Origin: Bacillota bacterium
GTDB taxonomy: Bacteria; Bacillota; Clostridia; Acetivibrionales; DTU013
NCBI GenBank assembly: GCA_023412665.1
Contig: JAEZCA010000050.1
Coordinates: 1 to 15,757, forward strand
Direction: 5' to 3'
Length of the DNA: 15,757 bases
Part shown: in pieces, positions 6,937 to 14,619 of the stretch
Layout: every line of letters starts with the position of its first letter
How positions within the stretch are numbered: the stretch's first letter is position 1
Notes under the pieces: model-generated
Databases searched by the model: none
The model's input: only the letters and a program-made list of their open reading frames with translations
Told to the model about the DNA's origin: nothing
Position numbers and translations under genes: made by a program

Positions 6937-7725
6937 ATGAAAATTATGGTTTGTGTCAAGCAAGTCCCTGATACCAACAAGGTCGATATTGATGAGAAAA
7001 CCGGTGTCTTAAAGAGAGATGGCATTGAGAGCAAGTTGAATCCATATGATGCATATGCCCTTGAAACTGCTATTGTTTTAAAGCAAAAGCTCAATGCTGA
7101 GGTTTCATGTATAACCATGGGCCCGCCTGCAGCGGAAGAAGTCATAAGAGAAGCATTTATGATGGGTGCGGATCATGGCTTCCTGCTCACTGACCGCAAA
7201 TTTGCCGGGGCAGATGTGCTGGCCACCTCAAATACGCTGGCTCATGGTATCATGAAGGCCGGAAGCTTTGACCTGATCATCTGCGGAAAGCAAACCACAG
7301 ACGGCGATACGGCTCAGGTCGGTCCGGCCATAGCAGAACACCTTAAGATCCCGCATGTCAGCTGGGTGAAAAATATCATCCATGCCAGTGATACCAGTAT
7401 TACAGTCAGTGAAGACATGATAGAATATGTAGCTAGCGCAAGGATGCAATATCCTTGCCTGATCACTGTGGAAAAGGATATATATCAGCCAAGGCTTCCT
7501 TCTTATTGTCTAATGAAAAAGAGTGCCGCAAACCCGATCCATTATATCAGTCTATCAGATTTCGAGGGCGAGAATGAAGACCAATATGGTCTTACAGGCT
7601 CTCCGACCAGAGTCGAGCGTATCTTTCCGCCGGAAAGCAGCCATGATACCACGATATGGAAATATGACAGCGAGGGGAACGCTTCTATGCTCTATGAAAA
7701 GCTTCGTGAACTAAAATACTTATAA
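6937..7725 (+). CDS. etfB: Electron-transfer flavoprotein beta subunit of a lactate dehydrogenase complex
   Basis: A 262-residue EtfB. It opens with the family's MKIMVCVKQVPDT and carries the nucleotide-binding DGDTAQVGP at 122-130 and a C-terminal SARM(Q)YPCLITVEK...PRLPS signature. It pairs with EtfA encoded 15 nt downstream to pass electrons between a flavin dehydrogenase and other carriers. In the Acetobacterium lactate system the equivalent (LctB) holds the flavin that meets NAD, where electron confurcation with ferredoxin occurs. The ATG follows GAGG by 9 nt. First gene of the second operon, behind an extended -10 promoter and a structured leader. Family certain; bifurcation is inferred from the neighbours. 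Confidence 0.93.
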   Translation: MKIMVCVKQVPDTNKVDIDEKTGVLKRDGIESKLNPYDAYALETAIVLKQKLNAEVSCITMGPPAAEEVIREAFMMGADHGFLLTDRKFAGADVLATSNTLAHGIMKAGSFDLIICGKQTTDGDTAQVGPAIAEHLKIPHVSWVKNIIHASDTSITVSEDMIEYVASARMQYPCLITVEKDIYQPRLPSYCLMKKSAANPIHYISLSDFEGENEDQYGLTGSPTRVERIFPPESSHDTTIWKYDSEGNASMLYEKLRELKYL

Positions 7726-7740
7726 GGGAGCGTTATAATC

Positions 7741-8931
7741 GTGATTGGAATAGATATCAAAAAATGTACTCTATGTAAAAAGTGTATCGGCGCATGCCCT
7801 TTTAATGCCATCGAGCTGAGAAATGAGGGTATTTGCTTCAACAGCAGCTGTAAAATGTGCAAGATCTGTATCAAAGCATGTCCTGAAAAAGCGCTCTCTT
7901 TTGAAGAAGTGAAAAAGGAAGCCGTGGACAAGAGTAAATACCGTGGGATATTGGTATATGTAGAGCATTACCATGGGGAGATACACCCTGTTACATTGGA
8001 GCTTATAGGCAAAGCAAGCGAACTGACGAAAAATGTTGGAGACGATGTATACTGTCTTTTCATTGGACATGATATAGAAGGATCCGCACAGAAGCTCTTA
8101 CATTATGGTGTCAAGAAGGTTTTTATATACGATTATCCCGGTCTGGAGGACTTCAAGGTCGATGCTTATGCAAATGCATTTGAAGACTGCATAAACAACC
8201 TGTTACCAAGTATCGTGCTCGTCGGGGCAACTTCCATCGGACGCTCTTTGGCCCCGAAGGTAGCAACAAGGTTCCGCACAGGATTAACGGCAGACTGCAC
8301 GAAGCTGGAACGAAGAGAAAACACAGATCTGGTGCAAATACGCCCGGCCTTCGGGGGCAATATCATGGCCCAGATCCTTACCACAAACAGCCGGCCCCAG
8401 TTCGCGACCGTACGCTATAAGGTGATGGAGACAGCAAAACGCCAGCCGGTCACGGGTGAAGTGGTCAAATGTAATATGTCGGAGGAAAAGCTGGTTTCCC
8501 GAATCGAAGTCCAGGATATCCACAAAAAGGAGATAGGGACTTCTATTTCCGAGGCTGATATTCTGGTTGTGGCCGGCCGCGGCATCAGAGATGTAAAAGA
8601 CCTGCCTATGCTGGAAGAACTGGCATCTCTTCTGGGTGGACAGTTAGCTGCCACCAGGCCCATGATAGAGGCAGGATTGGTGCACTATACCCGGCAAATC
8701 GGACTTTCAGGCAGGACCGTTAAGCCCAAGCTCATCATTGCCTGCGGCGTTTCAGGTGCTGTCCAGTTCACTGCGGGTATGAATTCATCCGATGTCATCG
8801 TGGCCATTAATGAGGATCCGGCGGCACCTATTTGCAATATCGCCCATTATGGGATTGTCGGTGATCTATATGAAATAATCCCCAAATTAATTACAAAGAT
8901 AAAGGATGGAGCCAAGCATCATGAACTTTAA
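7741..8931 (+). CDS. etfA: Electron-transfer flavoprotein alpha subunit with N-terminal 2[4Fe-4S] ferredoxin domain
   Basis: A 396-residue EtfA, longer than the usual ~320 because of a ferredoxin domain at its start. Two CxxCxxCxxxCP motifs are present: C9, C12, C15, C19 and C37, C40, C43, C47. The FAD-binding C-terminal domain has GLSGRTVKPKLIIACGVSGA near 320-340 and VAINEDPAAP. This arrangement matches LctC of the lactate dehydrogenase/Etf complex, in which energetically uphill lactate oxidation with NAD+ is driven by reduced ferredoxin. It uses a GTG start at 7741; the ribosome site AAGGGAG (7724-7730) overlaps the etfB stop codon. The end overlaps the start of the dehydrogenase gene, so the three products are translated together. 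Confidence 0.93.
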   Translation: MIGIDIKKCTLCKKCIGACPFNAIELRNEGICFNSSCKMCKICIKACPEKALSFEEVKKEAVDKSKYRGILVYVEHYHGEIHPVTLELIGKASELTKNVGDDVYCLFIGHDIEGSAQKLLHYGVKKVFIYDYPGLEDFKVDAYANAFEDCINNLLPSIVLVGATSIGRSLAPKVATRFRTGLTADCTKLERRENTDLVQIRPAFGGNIMAQILTTNSRPQFATVRYKVMETAKRQPVTGEVVKCNMSEEKLVSRIEVQDIHKKEIGTSISEADILVVAGRGIRDVKDLPMLEELASLLGGQLAATRPMIEAGLVHYTRQIGLSGRTVKPKLIIACGVSGAVQFTAGMNSSDVIVAINEDPAAPICNIAHYGIVGDLYEIIPKLITKIKDGAKHHEL

Positions 8932-10318
8932 AACAATTACCTCACAAGATATCGAAAAGCTGATCCAGTTCACCTCCCATGACCGGGTACTCGTTGCAGA
9001 AAGGATCCATGAGGACTTTACTCATGATGAAATGACGGAGTATGGGACATTTTCCCCTGACGTGGTGGTGGAAGCTTTAAGTGCGGATGAGATTTCGTCA
9101 ATAATGAAATATGCCAATGAAAACAACATAGCTGTGACTCCCCGCGGGGCCGGCACAGGACTATGCGGAGCCTGTGTCCCGATTTATGGCGGCATAGTCC
9201 TTTCCACTGCGAAAATGAATCATGTTTTGGAAATCGACAAGAGCACTATGACGGTTATAACAGAGCCGGGCGTACTGCTGATGGAGCTGGCAAAGACATG
9301 TCTGAATGAGGGCTTGCTCTATCCTCCGGACCCGGGAGAAAAAAGCGCTACCGTTGGCGGGAATGTAATGACAAACGCAGGCGGCATGAGGGCTGTGAAA
9401 TATGGTGTGACACGTGATTACGTCAGAGGGATGGAAGCGGTTTTACCTAATGGAGAGATCGTTACCTTTGGAGGGAGACTTTCCAAAAACAGCTCAGGCT
9501 ACAGCCTTAAAGATCTGCTTATCGGATCGGAGGGTACATTGGCTGTGGTTACAAAGCTATATTTGAAAGTGATCCCTGCTCCCAAAAGGATGACGTCTCT
9601 TCTGATCCCTTTTGATAACATTGAGAATTGCCTGGCAGCGGTACCTCTTGTTATGGGATCGCCCGAAATACCTACGACACTGGAGTTTATGGAAAGGGAA
9701 GTAATTTTGGATGCACAGGAATACCTGGGCAAAAAGTTCCCGGATAATGAGTCTGACGCATATTTGATGGTATCCTTCAACGGAAACAGCAAGAAGGAAA
9801 TCGCACAACACTACGAATATGTGGCTCAGGTTTGTCTGCAAAACGGTGCGAAGGATGTTTTCATATCCGATACCGAGGAGCGTCAGGAAAGCATTTGGAG
9901 CACACGAGGCGCATTTTTGGAGGCTATAAAAAGCTCGACCCCAAGTATGGATGAGTGTGACGTAGTAGTTCGGATCGATAAGGTCTGCGAATTTCTTGGA
10001 TATATCAAGTCGCTTTCAAAGGAGTACGGTATCCGCATTCGCAGCTTTGGCCATGCAGGAGACGGAAATCTCCACGTATACCTTTGCCAGGATGATTTGG
10101 ATCAGGAACGATGGGCCTATCTCCGGGAGCTCCTCATGAAGCTCATGTATGAGAAGGCAGCGGAGCTGAACGGCATGGTTTCAGGCGAACACGGCATCGG
10201 TCATGCAAAAAAGGAGTTTTTGCTTGAATCCCTGGGGCCCGAGCAAATCGCATTGATGCAGGGCATTAAAAAGGTATTTGATCCAAAAGGCATTTTAAAC
10301 CCGGGTAAGGTAATCTGA
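8921..10318 (+). CDS. FAD-linked 2-hydroxyacid (D-lactate/glycolate) dehydrogenase, GlcD type
   Basis: A 465-residue flavoenzyme of the GlcD/LctD family that oxidises a 2-hydroxyacid, probably D-lactate, and hands electrons to EtfAB. The PCMH-type FAD domain has PRGAGTGLCG (74-83), PPDPGE (135-140) and GGNVMTNAGG (146-155). The C-terminal cap has HAGDGNLH (378-385), SGEHGIG (421-427) and the closing DPKGILNPGK. No iron-sulfur CCG domain is fused or adjacent, consistent with Etf as the electron acceptor. The start is taken as the ATG at 8921, with a GGATGGAG-type ribosome site; an in-frame ATG at 8906 overlaps that site. It overlaps etfA by 11 nt. Lactate is favoured by the LctP permease two genes on; glycolate or another hydroxyacid is not excluded. 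Confidence 0.92.
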   Translation: MNFKTITSQDIEKLIQFTSHDRVLVAERIHEDFTHDEMTEYGTFSPDVVVEALSADEISSIMKYANENNIAVTPRGAGTGLCGACVPIYGGIVLSTAKMNHVLEIDKSTMTVITEPGVLLMELAKTCLNEGLLYPPDPGEKSATVGGNVMTNAGGMRAVKYGVTRDYVRGMEAVLPNGEIVTFGGRLSKNSSGYSLKDLLIGSEGTLAVVTKLYLKVIPAPKRMTSLLIPFDNIENCLAAVPLVMGSPEIPTTLEFMEREVILDAQEYLGKKFPDNESDAYLMVSFNGNSKKEIAQHYEYVAQVCLQNGAKDVFISDTEERQESIWSTRGAFLEAIKSSTPSMDECDVVVRIDKVCEFLGYIKSLSKEYGIRIRSFGHAGDGNLHVYLCQDDLDQERWAYLRELLMKLMYEKAAELNGMVSGEHGIGHAKKEFLLESLGPEQIALMQGIKKVFDPKGILNPGKVI

Positions 10319-10366
10319 GTATTAGCTTTTTTGCATTAGGTGATTATAGATAAGGGGTGTTATTGA

Positions 10367-11572
10367 ATGGAGAAACTAACTTACTTTCAGCAGCTTCAGC
10401 AAACATATCACAAGGAGATCATCGGCGTCATGGATTTTTGGACTAAATACGGTGTGGATCGTGAATATGGCGGGTACCTGACCTGTCTTGACAGAGAGGG
10501 GAAGGTTTTCGGGACGGATAAATCAGGCTGGTTCCAGGGCCGCGGTCTTTACACCTTTTCCAAGGCATACAACTCTGTTGAAAAGCGTCCTGAATGGCTT
10601 GAAGCGGCAAGACTTGGGTATGAATTTCTTAAAAAACACTGCTATGATAACGATAAGAGAATGTTTTTCGTATTGACCAGGGACGGAAAACCTGTACAAA
10701 AACGGAGATACTATTTTTCAGAATGCTTTGCAGTAACCGGGTGTGCAGAATATTTCAAGGCCTCGGGGGATACGGAGGCATTGGAGCTGGCGCGGGATAC
10801 CTTCGAAACGATCATGTACCTGTATGAGAATCCGAAGGTATTACCGCCAAAGTATAATCCGGAGGTTGTCAGGACTAAGTCGCTCAATATCCCGATGATC
10901 ATAATCGCTACGGCACAGGTGCTGTGCGAGGCAGATCCTGAAAACAAAGCCGGATATGATGAAATAGTCAGCCGCCTTTTTAAGGAAATCGTTACCGATT
11001 TTCTTAAGGAGGACGCAAAGGCATTATTTGAAACTGTCGGGCAGAACGGGGAGCGTCTGGACACACCTGCAGGGCGTACGATAAATCCCGGACATTCCAT
11101 TGAGGCATCATGGTTTTTGATGCATGAGGCGATACTTAAGGGAGACATCGGGCTGCTGGAAAAATCGCTGGATATCCTGAACTGGTCCTTCGAGATCGGC
11201 TGGGATAAGCAATACGGCGGTTTGATGTATTTTATGGATATTGATGGCAGACCGTCGGACAAGCTCGAATGGGATATGAAATTGTGGTGGCCCCACTGCG
11301 AGGCGCTTATAGCGTTCCTTATGGCATACAAGGCGACCGGTGATGAAAAATATCTTGAAAGGTTCAAACAGGTCCACGATTATACCTTCCCGCATTTTAA
11401 GGATAAGGAATTCGGAGAATGGTACGGATACCTGCATCGAGACGGATCTGTATCTAATCATTTGAAGGGCAATCTTTTCAAAGGGCCGTTCCACATCCCG
11501 CGGGCTTTGATATTGTGCGATCTGATGCTCAAAGACATTTGTGAATACGGAGTAATGGGTGGATCAGTTTAA
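10367..11572 (+). CDS. N-acylglucosamine 2-epimerase (AGE family)
   Basis: A 401-residue (alpha/alpha)6-barrel epimerase, the length of GlcNAc 2-epimerases/renin-binding proteins. Motifs expected to form the active site are present: WFQGR (R59), INPGHSIEASWF (H243, E246), WWPHCEAL (H310, E312) and KGPFHIPR (H376). It should interconvert ManNAc and GlcNAc without phosphorylation. That would let sialic acid be degraded through free GlcNAc, as described for Bacteroides, instead of through NanK and NanE. Cellobiose 2-epimerase and mannose isomerase relatives are alternatives but fit the neighbours less well. The ATG follows AAGGGGTG by 7 nt. The gene is oddly placed between the hydroxyacid dehydrogenase and the lactate permease, 48 nt after the former and 2 nt before the latter. 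Confidence 0.85.
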   Translation: MEKLTYFQQLQQTYHKEIIGVMDFWTKYGVDREYGGYLTCLDREGKVFGTDKSGWFQGRGLYTFSKAYNSVEKRPEWLEAARLGYEFLKKHCYDNDKRMFFVLTRDGKPVQKRRYYFSECFAVTGCAEYFKASGDTEALELARDTFETIMYLYENPKVLPPKYNPEVVRTKSLNIPMIIIATAQVLCEADPENKAGYDEIVSRLFKEIVTDFLKEDAKALFETVGQNGERLDTPAGRTINPGHSIEASWFLMHEAILKGDIGLLEKSLDILNWSFEIGWDKQYGGLMYFMDIDGRPSDKLEWDMKLWWPHCEALIAFLMAYKATGDEKYLERFKQVHDYTFPHFKDKEFGEWYGYLHRDGSVSNHLKGNLFKGPFHIPRALILCDLMLKDICEYGVMGGSV

Positions 11573-11574
11573 CA

Positions 11575-13134
11575 ATGGACTATATGGATATCATTAAAAC
11601 AATTTTGGCCTTTATTCCGATCATATGGATGATCGTGAGTCTTACAAAGCTGAAGCTTCCTGCTTATAAAGCGGGAGCTGCAGCTTTGGCAGCGGCTTTA
11701 CTGATCGCAATAGCCGCTTTTGGGATGAAGCCCAACCATGCGGCACAGGCAACGGTCGAAGGCATTATGATGGCCATATTCCCCATACTGTGGGTCATAC
11801 TGACCGCTTTGTTCGTATATAACGTCACATTGGAAACCGGAAGTATGGAAATAATAAAAGCGATGCTTCTGGGGATATCACCGGACAGGAGAATCCAAAC
11901 CCTCATCCTTGCCTTCTCTTTTGGGGGATTCCTCGAAGCGGTGGCCGGTTTTGGCACTTCGGTCGCCATACCGGCAGAGATACTTGCATCGATGGGCTTC
12001 AACCCCTTCCTTGCAGCTTCAGTATGCCTTATTGCGAACACTGTATCGGTCGCCTTCGGAGTTTTGGGGATCCCCATCATCACGCTATCCCAGGTTACGG
12101 ATCTTTCTTTGGGAACACTTTCATTATATACGGCGCTCCAGCTTTTCCCTTTTGCAATCATACTTCCGTTCTTTCTGGTTTTTGCAGTTACAGGAAGCCT
12201 CAAGAAGGTAAAAGGAGTAATAGGCATTTCATTGGCAGCAGGTCTTACATTTGCAGTCGTACAAACACTGACAGTGGTTTTCATAGGACCGGAGCTCGCC
12301 GCTGCAACAGGGTCCCTGCTTTCATTGGCTGTTTTAATATTATGGTCAAAGCTTCGGCCTGTCAAAGATGTCTGGCTGTTCGAAGGGGAAGGCATAAAGA
12401 AGGCTCCGGAGCTCAAAAAGAGTAATAAAAGCCTGACCGGCGCACTTGTTGCATGGTCCCCGTATATACTGATACTTGTGATCATACTGATGACAAGATT
12501 TTTGCCGTTCTTTGATTTCCTAAATAACTATCCTTTTGTGATACAACAGCAGTTTTATTTTGGAGAAGGGGGGAAGCCTCTTTCTTTCCAGCTTGCTACA
12601 AGCGGAGGTACGGCCCTTTTCATTTCTGCCTTTATCGGAGGGCTTTTGCAGGGAGTTTCACTGAAAACGCTGTTTGGTGTTCTCTTAAAAACATTGAAGC
12701 AGATCAAGAAAACTACTGTTACAGTGATCTCTGTCGTATCCTTGGCAAAGATCATGGGTTACAGCGGGATGATAAGCTCAATAGCAAATATGCTGGCAAC
12801 AGCAAGCGGAAAATTCTATCCATTCCTGGCACCCTTCATAGGCGCTTTGGGAACATTTATCACCGGCAGTGACACCTCTTCGAATGTGCTGTTCGGAAAT
12901 CTGCAGAAGCAAACTGCGATCCAGATAGGAAGCGGACAGGAATGGCTTGCGGCCGCAAATGCCAGCGGAGCAACAGCAGGGAAAATGGTCTCTCCCCAGA
13001 GCATCGCGATTGCGTCAACGGCTGCCGGACTGCCCGGCAGTGAAGGCAAGCTGATGATCACCACTGTGAAGTATTGCCTGATATATGTCTTAGCCATGGG
13101 TGCAATAGTTTTACTATTCAATATTACACAATGA
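11575..13134 (+). CDS. lctP: L-lactate permease family transporter
   Basis: A 519-residue, highly hydrophobic protein (about 12-14 membrane segments) of the LctP/GlcA family, near the family's ~530-560. The hallmark GGFLEAVAGFGTSVAIP lies at 117-133, and the C-terminal signature GALGTFITGSDTSSNVLFGN at 423-442 is followed by SGATAGKMVSPQSIAIAS. It should carry lactate (or glycolate or another 2-hydroxyacid) with protons across the membrane, supplying the dehydrogenase/Etf module or exporting surplus. It begins 2 nt after the epimerase stop codon with only a weak, distant ribosome site, so it probably depends on translational coupling. Its stop overlaps a possible ATG of the next gene (ATGA at 13131-13134). 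Confidence 0.92.
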   Translation: MDYMDIIKTILAFIPIIWMIVSLTKLKLPAYKAGAAALAAALLIAIAAFGMKPNHAAQATVEGIMMAIFPILWVILTALFVYNVTLETGSMEIIKAMLLGISPDRRIQTLILAFSFGGFLEAVAGFGTSVAIPAEILASMGFNPFLAASVCLIANTVSVAFGVLGIPIITLSQVTDLSLGTLSLYTALQLFPFAIILPFFLVFAVTGSLKKVKGVIGISLAAGLTFAVVQTLTVVFIGPELAAATGSLLSLAVLILWSKLRPVKDVWLFEGEGIKKAPELKKSNKSLTGALVAWSPYILILVIILMTRFLPFFDFLNNYPFVIQQQFYFGEGGKPLSFQLATSGGTALFISAFIGGLLQGVSLKTLFGVLLKTLKQIKKTTVTVISVVSLAKIMGYSGMISSIANMLATASGKFYPFLAPFIGALGTFITGSDTSSNVLFGNLQKQTAIQIGSGQEWLAAANASGATAGKMVSPQSIAIASTAAGLPGSEGKLMITTVKYCLIYVLAMGAIVLLFNITQ

Positions 13135-13148
13135 GTGGAGGAAAAGTG

Positions 13149-14552
13149 ATGAAAGAATTTGATTTCCAAGTAAAACCTAAATTTATGCCGCCTCTTGATA
13201 AAGACTTCAGACCTGCGTCACTTGCAAACAGGTTTTTCCTTGATGAGGCTGAAAAATCAGGGAACAGTGTTCCTCTTGCGATATCTCTTGAACGGGCAGG
13301 AGGTCTTGTACACACATACAGGACAAAGGTTTTCGGCGATGAAAGCAAATATGCCCAGGCGAATCTGTTTTATGTGGAACGTCTGGTCAAGACTCTTTTG
13401 TGGCAAATCGGAGGATGGAAGATCACCGTAGGAGGTCCCGTATATATCGGACATTTTATCAGGGACGCTTATTCCAAAGGAGGATTAAGGAATTTTGACA
13501 TGGGTCACATGACCAGGGTATATGAAAGACCCATCAAGGTGGTAATAACCACTTATGAAAATGTTCCGGGATCATTTGAGGAGACCAAGCCGGTAGGACG
13601 TCATCTGGAAGGATGCCGTATAGGCTTTGATGCCGGCGGAAGCGACAGGAAGGTATCTGCGGTCATCGATGGAAATGCCGTATATAGCGAAGAGGTCATT
13701 TGGCACCCCAAGGTCAACAGTGACCCGGATTATCACTATAAGGAAATACTGACGGCCATGAAGACCGCCGCATCAAAGATGCCGAGAGTTGATGCCATCG
13801 GAGTCAGCTCTGCGGGCATATATGTGGACAACAGGATAATGGTGGCATCACTCTTTATGAAGGTTCCTCAGTACCTGTATGATGACAGGGTCAAGAATAT
13901 GTATCTGGATATTGCTAGGGAAATGGGGAATGTTCCGATCGAGGTCGCAAATGACGGAGATGTTACCGCTCTGGCAGGCGCGATGGATCTGAATGACAAC
14001 AATGTGCTCGGACTGGCAATGGGTACGAGCGAAGCGGGCGGTTTTATCGATGGCAAGGGAAACATCACCGGCTGGCTTAATGAGCTGGCGTTTATACCGG
14101 TGGACTTCAACCCGGCTTCAGCGGTGGATGAATGGTCCGGCGACTATGGATGCGGCGTGAAATATTTTTCACAGGATGCGGTCATAAAGCTGGCTCCCGC
14201 AGCGGGTATCAAGCTTGATGAAAATCTGACGCCGGCTGAAAAGCTGAAGATCGTTCAGGAGCTCCACGAAAAGGGGCATGAGGGGGCGGCTTTGATATTT
14301 GAGTCCATCGGCTGCTATCTTGGATATGCGATCGCTCATTATGCGGATTTTTATGACATCAAGCATGTTCTTATTCTTGGCCGTGTCACATCGGGAGCCG
14401 GAGGGAACATTATCCTTACGGCTGCCCGAAAAGTTCTGGCGGAAGAGTTTCCGGAGCTCGACAGGAAAATTATGCTGCACCTCCCTGATGAGAACAACCG
14501 CAGGGTGGGACAATCGATCGCGGCGGCAAGCCTTCCAGCATTGAACAGGTAA
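13149..14552 (+). CDS. Divergent ROK-like protein with N-terminal extension (possible amino-sugar kinase)
   Basis: A 467-residue protein, much longer than ROK sugar kinases (~300). Residues from about 156 on look ROK-like: a phosphate loop GFDAGGSD (159-166), IGVSSAGIY (217-225), VANDGDVTALAGA (266-278) with likely catalytic D269, and MGTSEAGGFIDGKG (291-304). The ExGH sugar/zinc motif is changed to ELAF (312-315), and the zinc-binding cysteine cluster is reduced to GDYGCG with one Cys, so the usual zinc site is absent. Residues 1-155 match no domain I recognise. The start is the ATG at 13149, 7 nt after GGAGG; an in-frame ATG at 13131 overlaps the lctP stop. By position before nagA it may phosphorylate GlcNAc, but a sensor or different phosphotransfer role is possible. 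Confidence 0.65.
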   Translation: MKEFDFQVKPKFMPPLDKDFRPASLANRFFLDEAEKSGNSVPLAISLERAGGLVHTYRTKVFGDESKYAQANLFYVERLVKTLLWQIGGWKITVGGPVYIGHFIRDAYSKGGLRNFDMGHMTRVYERPIKVVITTYENVPGSFEETKPVGRHLEGCRIGFDAGGSDRKVSAVIDGNAVYSEEVIWHPKVNSDPDYHYKEILTAMKTAASKMPRVDAIGVSSAGIYVDNRIMVASLFMKVPQYLYDDRVKNMYLDIAREMGNVPIEVANDGDVTALAGAMDLNDNNVLGLAMGTSEAGGFIDGKGNITGWLNELAFIPVDFNPASAVDEWSGDYGCGVKYFSQDAVIKLAPAAGIKLDENLTPAEKLKIVQELHEKGHEGAALIFESIGCYLGYAIAHYADFYDIKHVLILGRVTSGAGGNIILTAARKVLAEEFPELDRKIMLHLPDENNRRVGQSIAAASLPALNR

Positions 14553-14563
14553 TACAGACAATC

Positions 14564-14579
14564 GAAAAATTTTCTACAA
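14564..14579. promoter_or_regulatory. Candidate operator at nagA (copy 2 of shared 16-mer)
   Basis: GAAAAATTTTCTACAA; on the minus strand TTGTAGAAAATTTTTC matches 14 of 16 bases with 115-130. It contains the perfect odd-centred palindrome GAAAA-A-TTTTC (14564-14574). It lies just upstream of the nagA -10, where a bound protein would cover the -35 region. Confidence 0.35.
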
Positions 14580-14585
14580 TTAAAG

Positions 14586-14594
14586 TGTTATAAT
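14586..14594 (+). promoter_or_regulatory. Extended -10 promoter of nagA
   Basis: TGT-TATAAT is a perfect extended -10 (TG 14586-14587, TATAAT 14589-14594). No consensus -35 is found at 17 nt. A start near 14601 leaves a 19-nt leader containing AGGTGA (14609-14614) before the ATG at 14620. nagA can thus be expressed apart from the upstream operon, although no terminator separates them. Confidence 0.6.
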
Positions 14595-14619
14595 AAAATG
14601 CAGAAAGCAGGTGACAGGA

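Noticed and set aside
10711..11367. 218-codon open frame antisense to the epimerase
   Set aside because: The sense frame has all epimerase motifs; the antisense product resembles nothing and lacks a start signal.
11664..12485. 273-codon open frame antisense to lctP
   Set aside because: Shadow of a strongly supported permease gene; no ribosome site or family resemblance.
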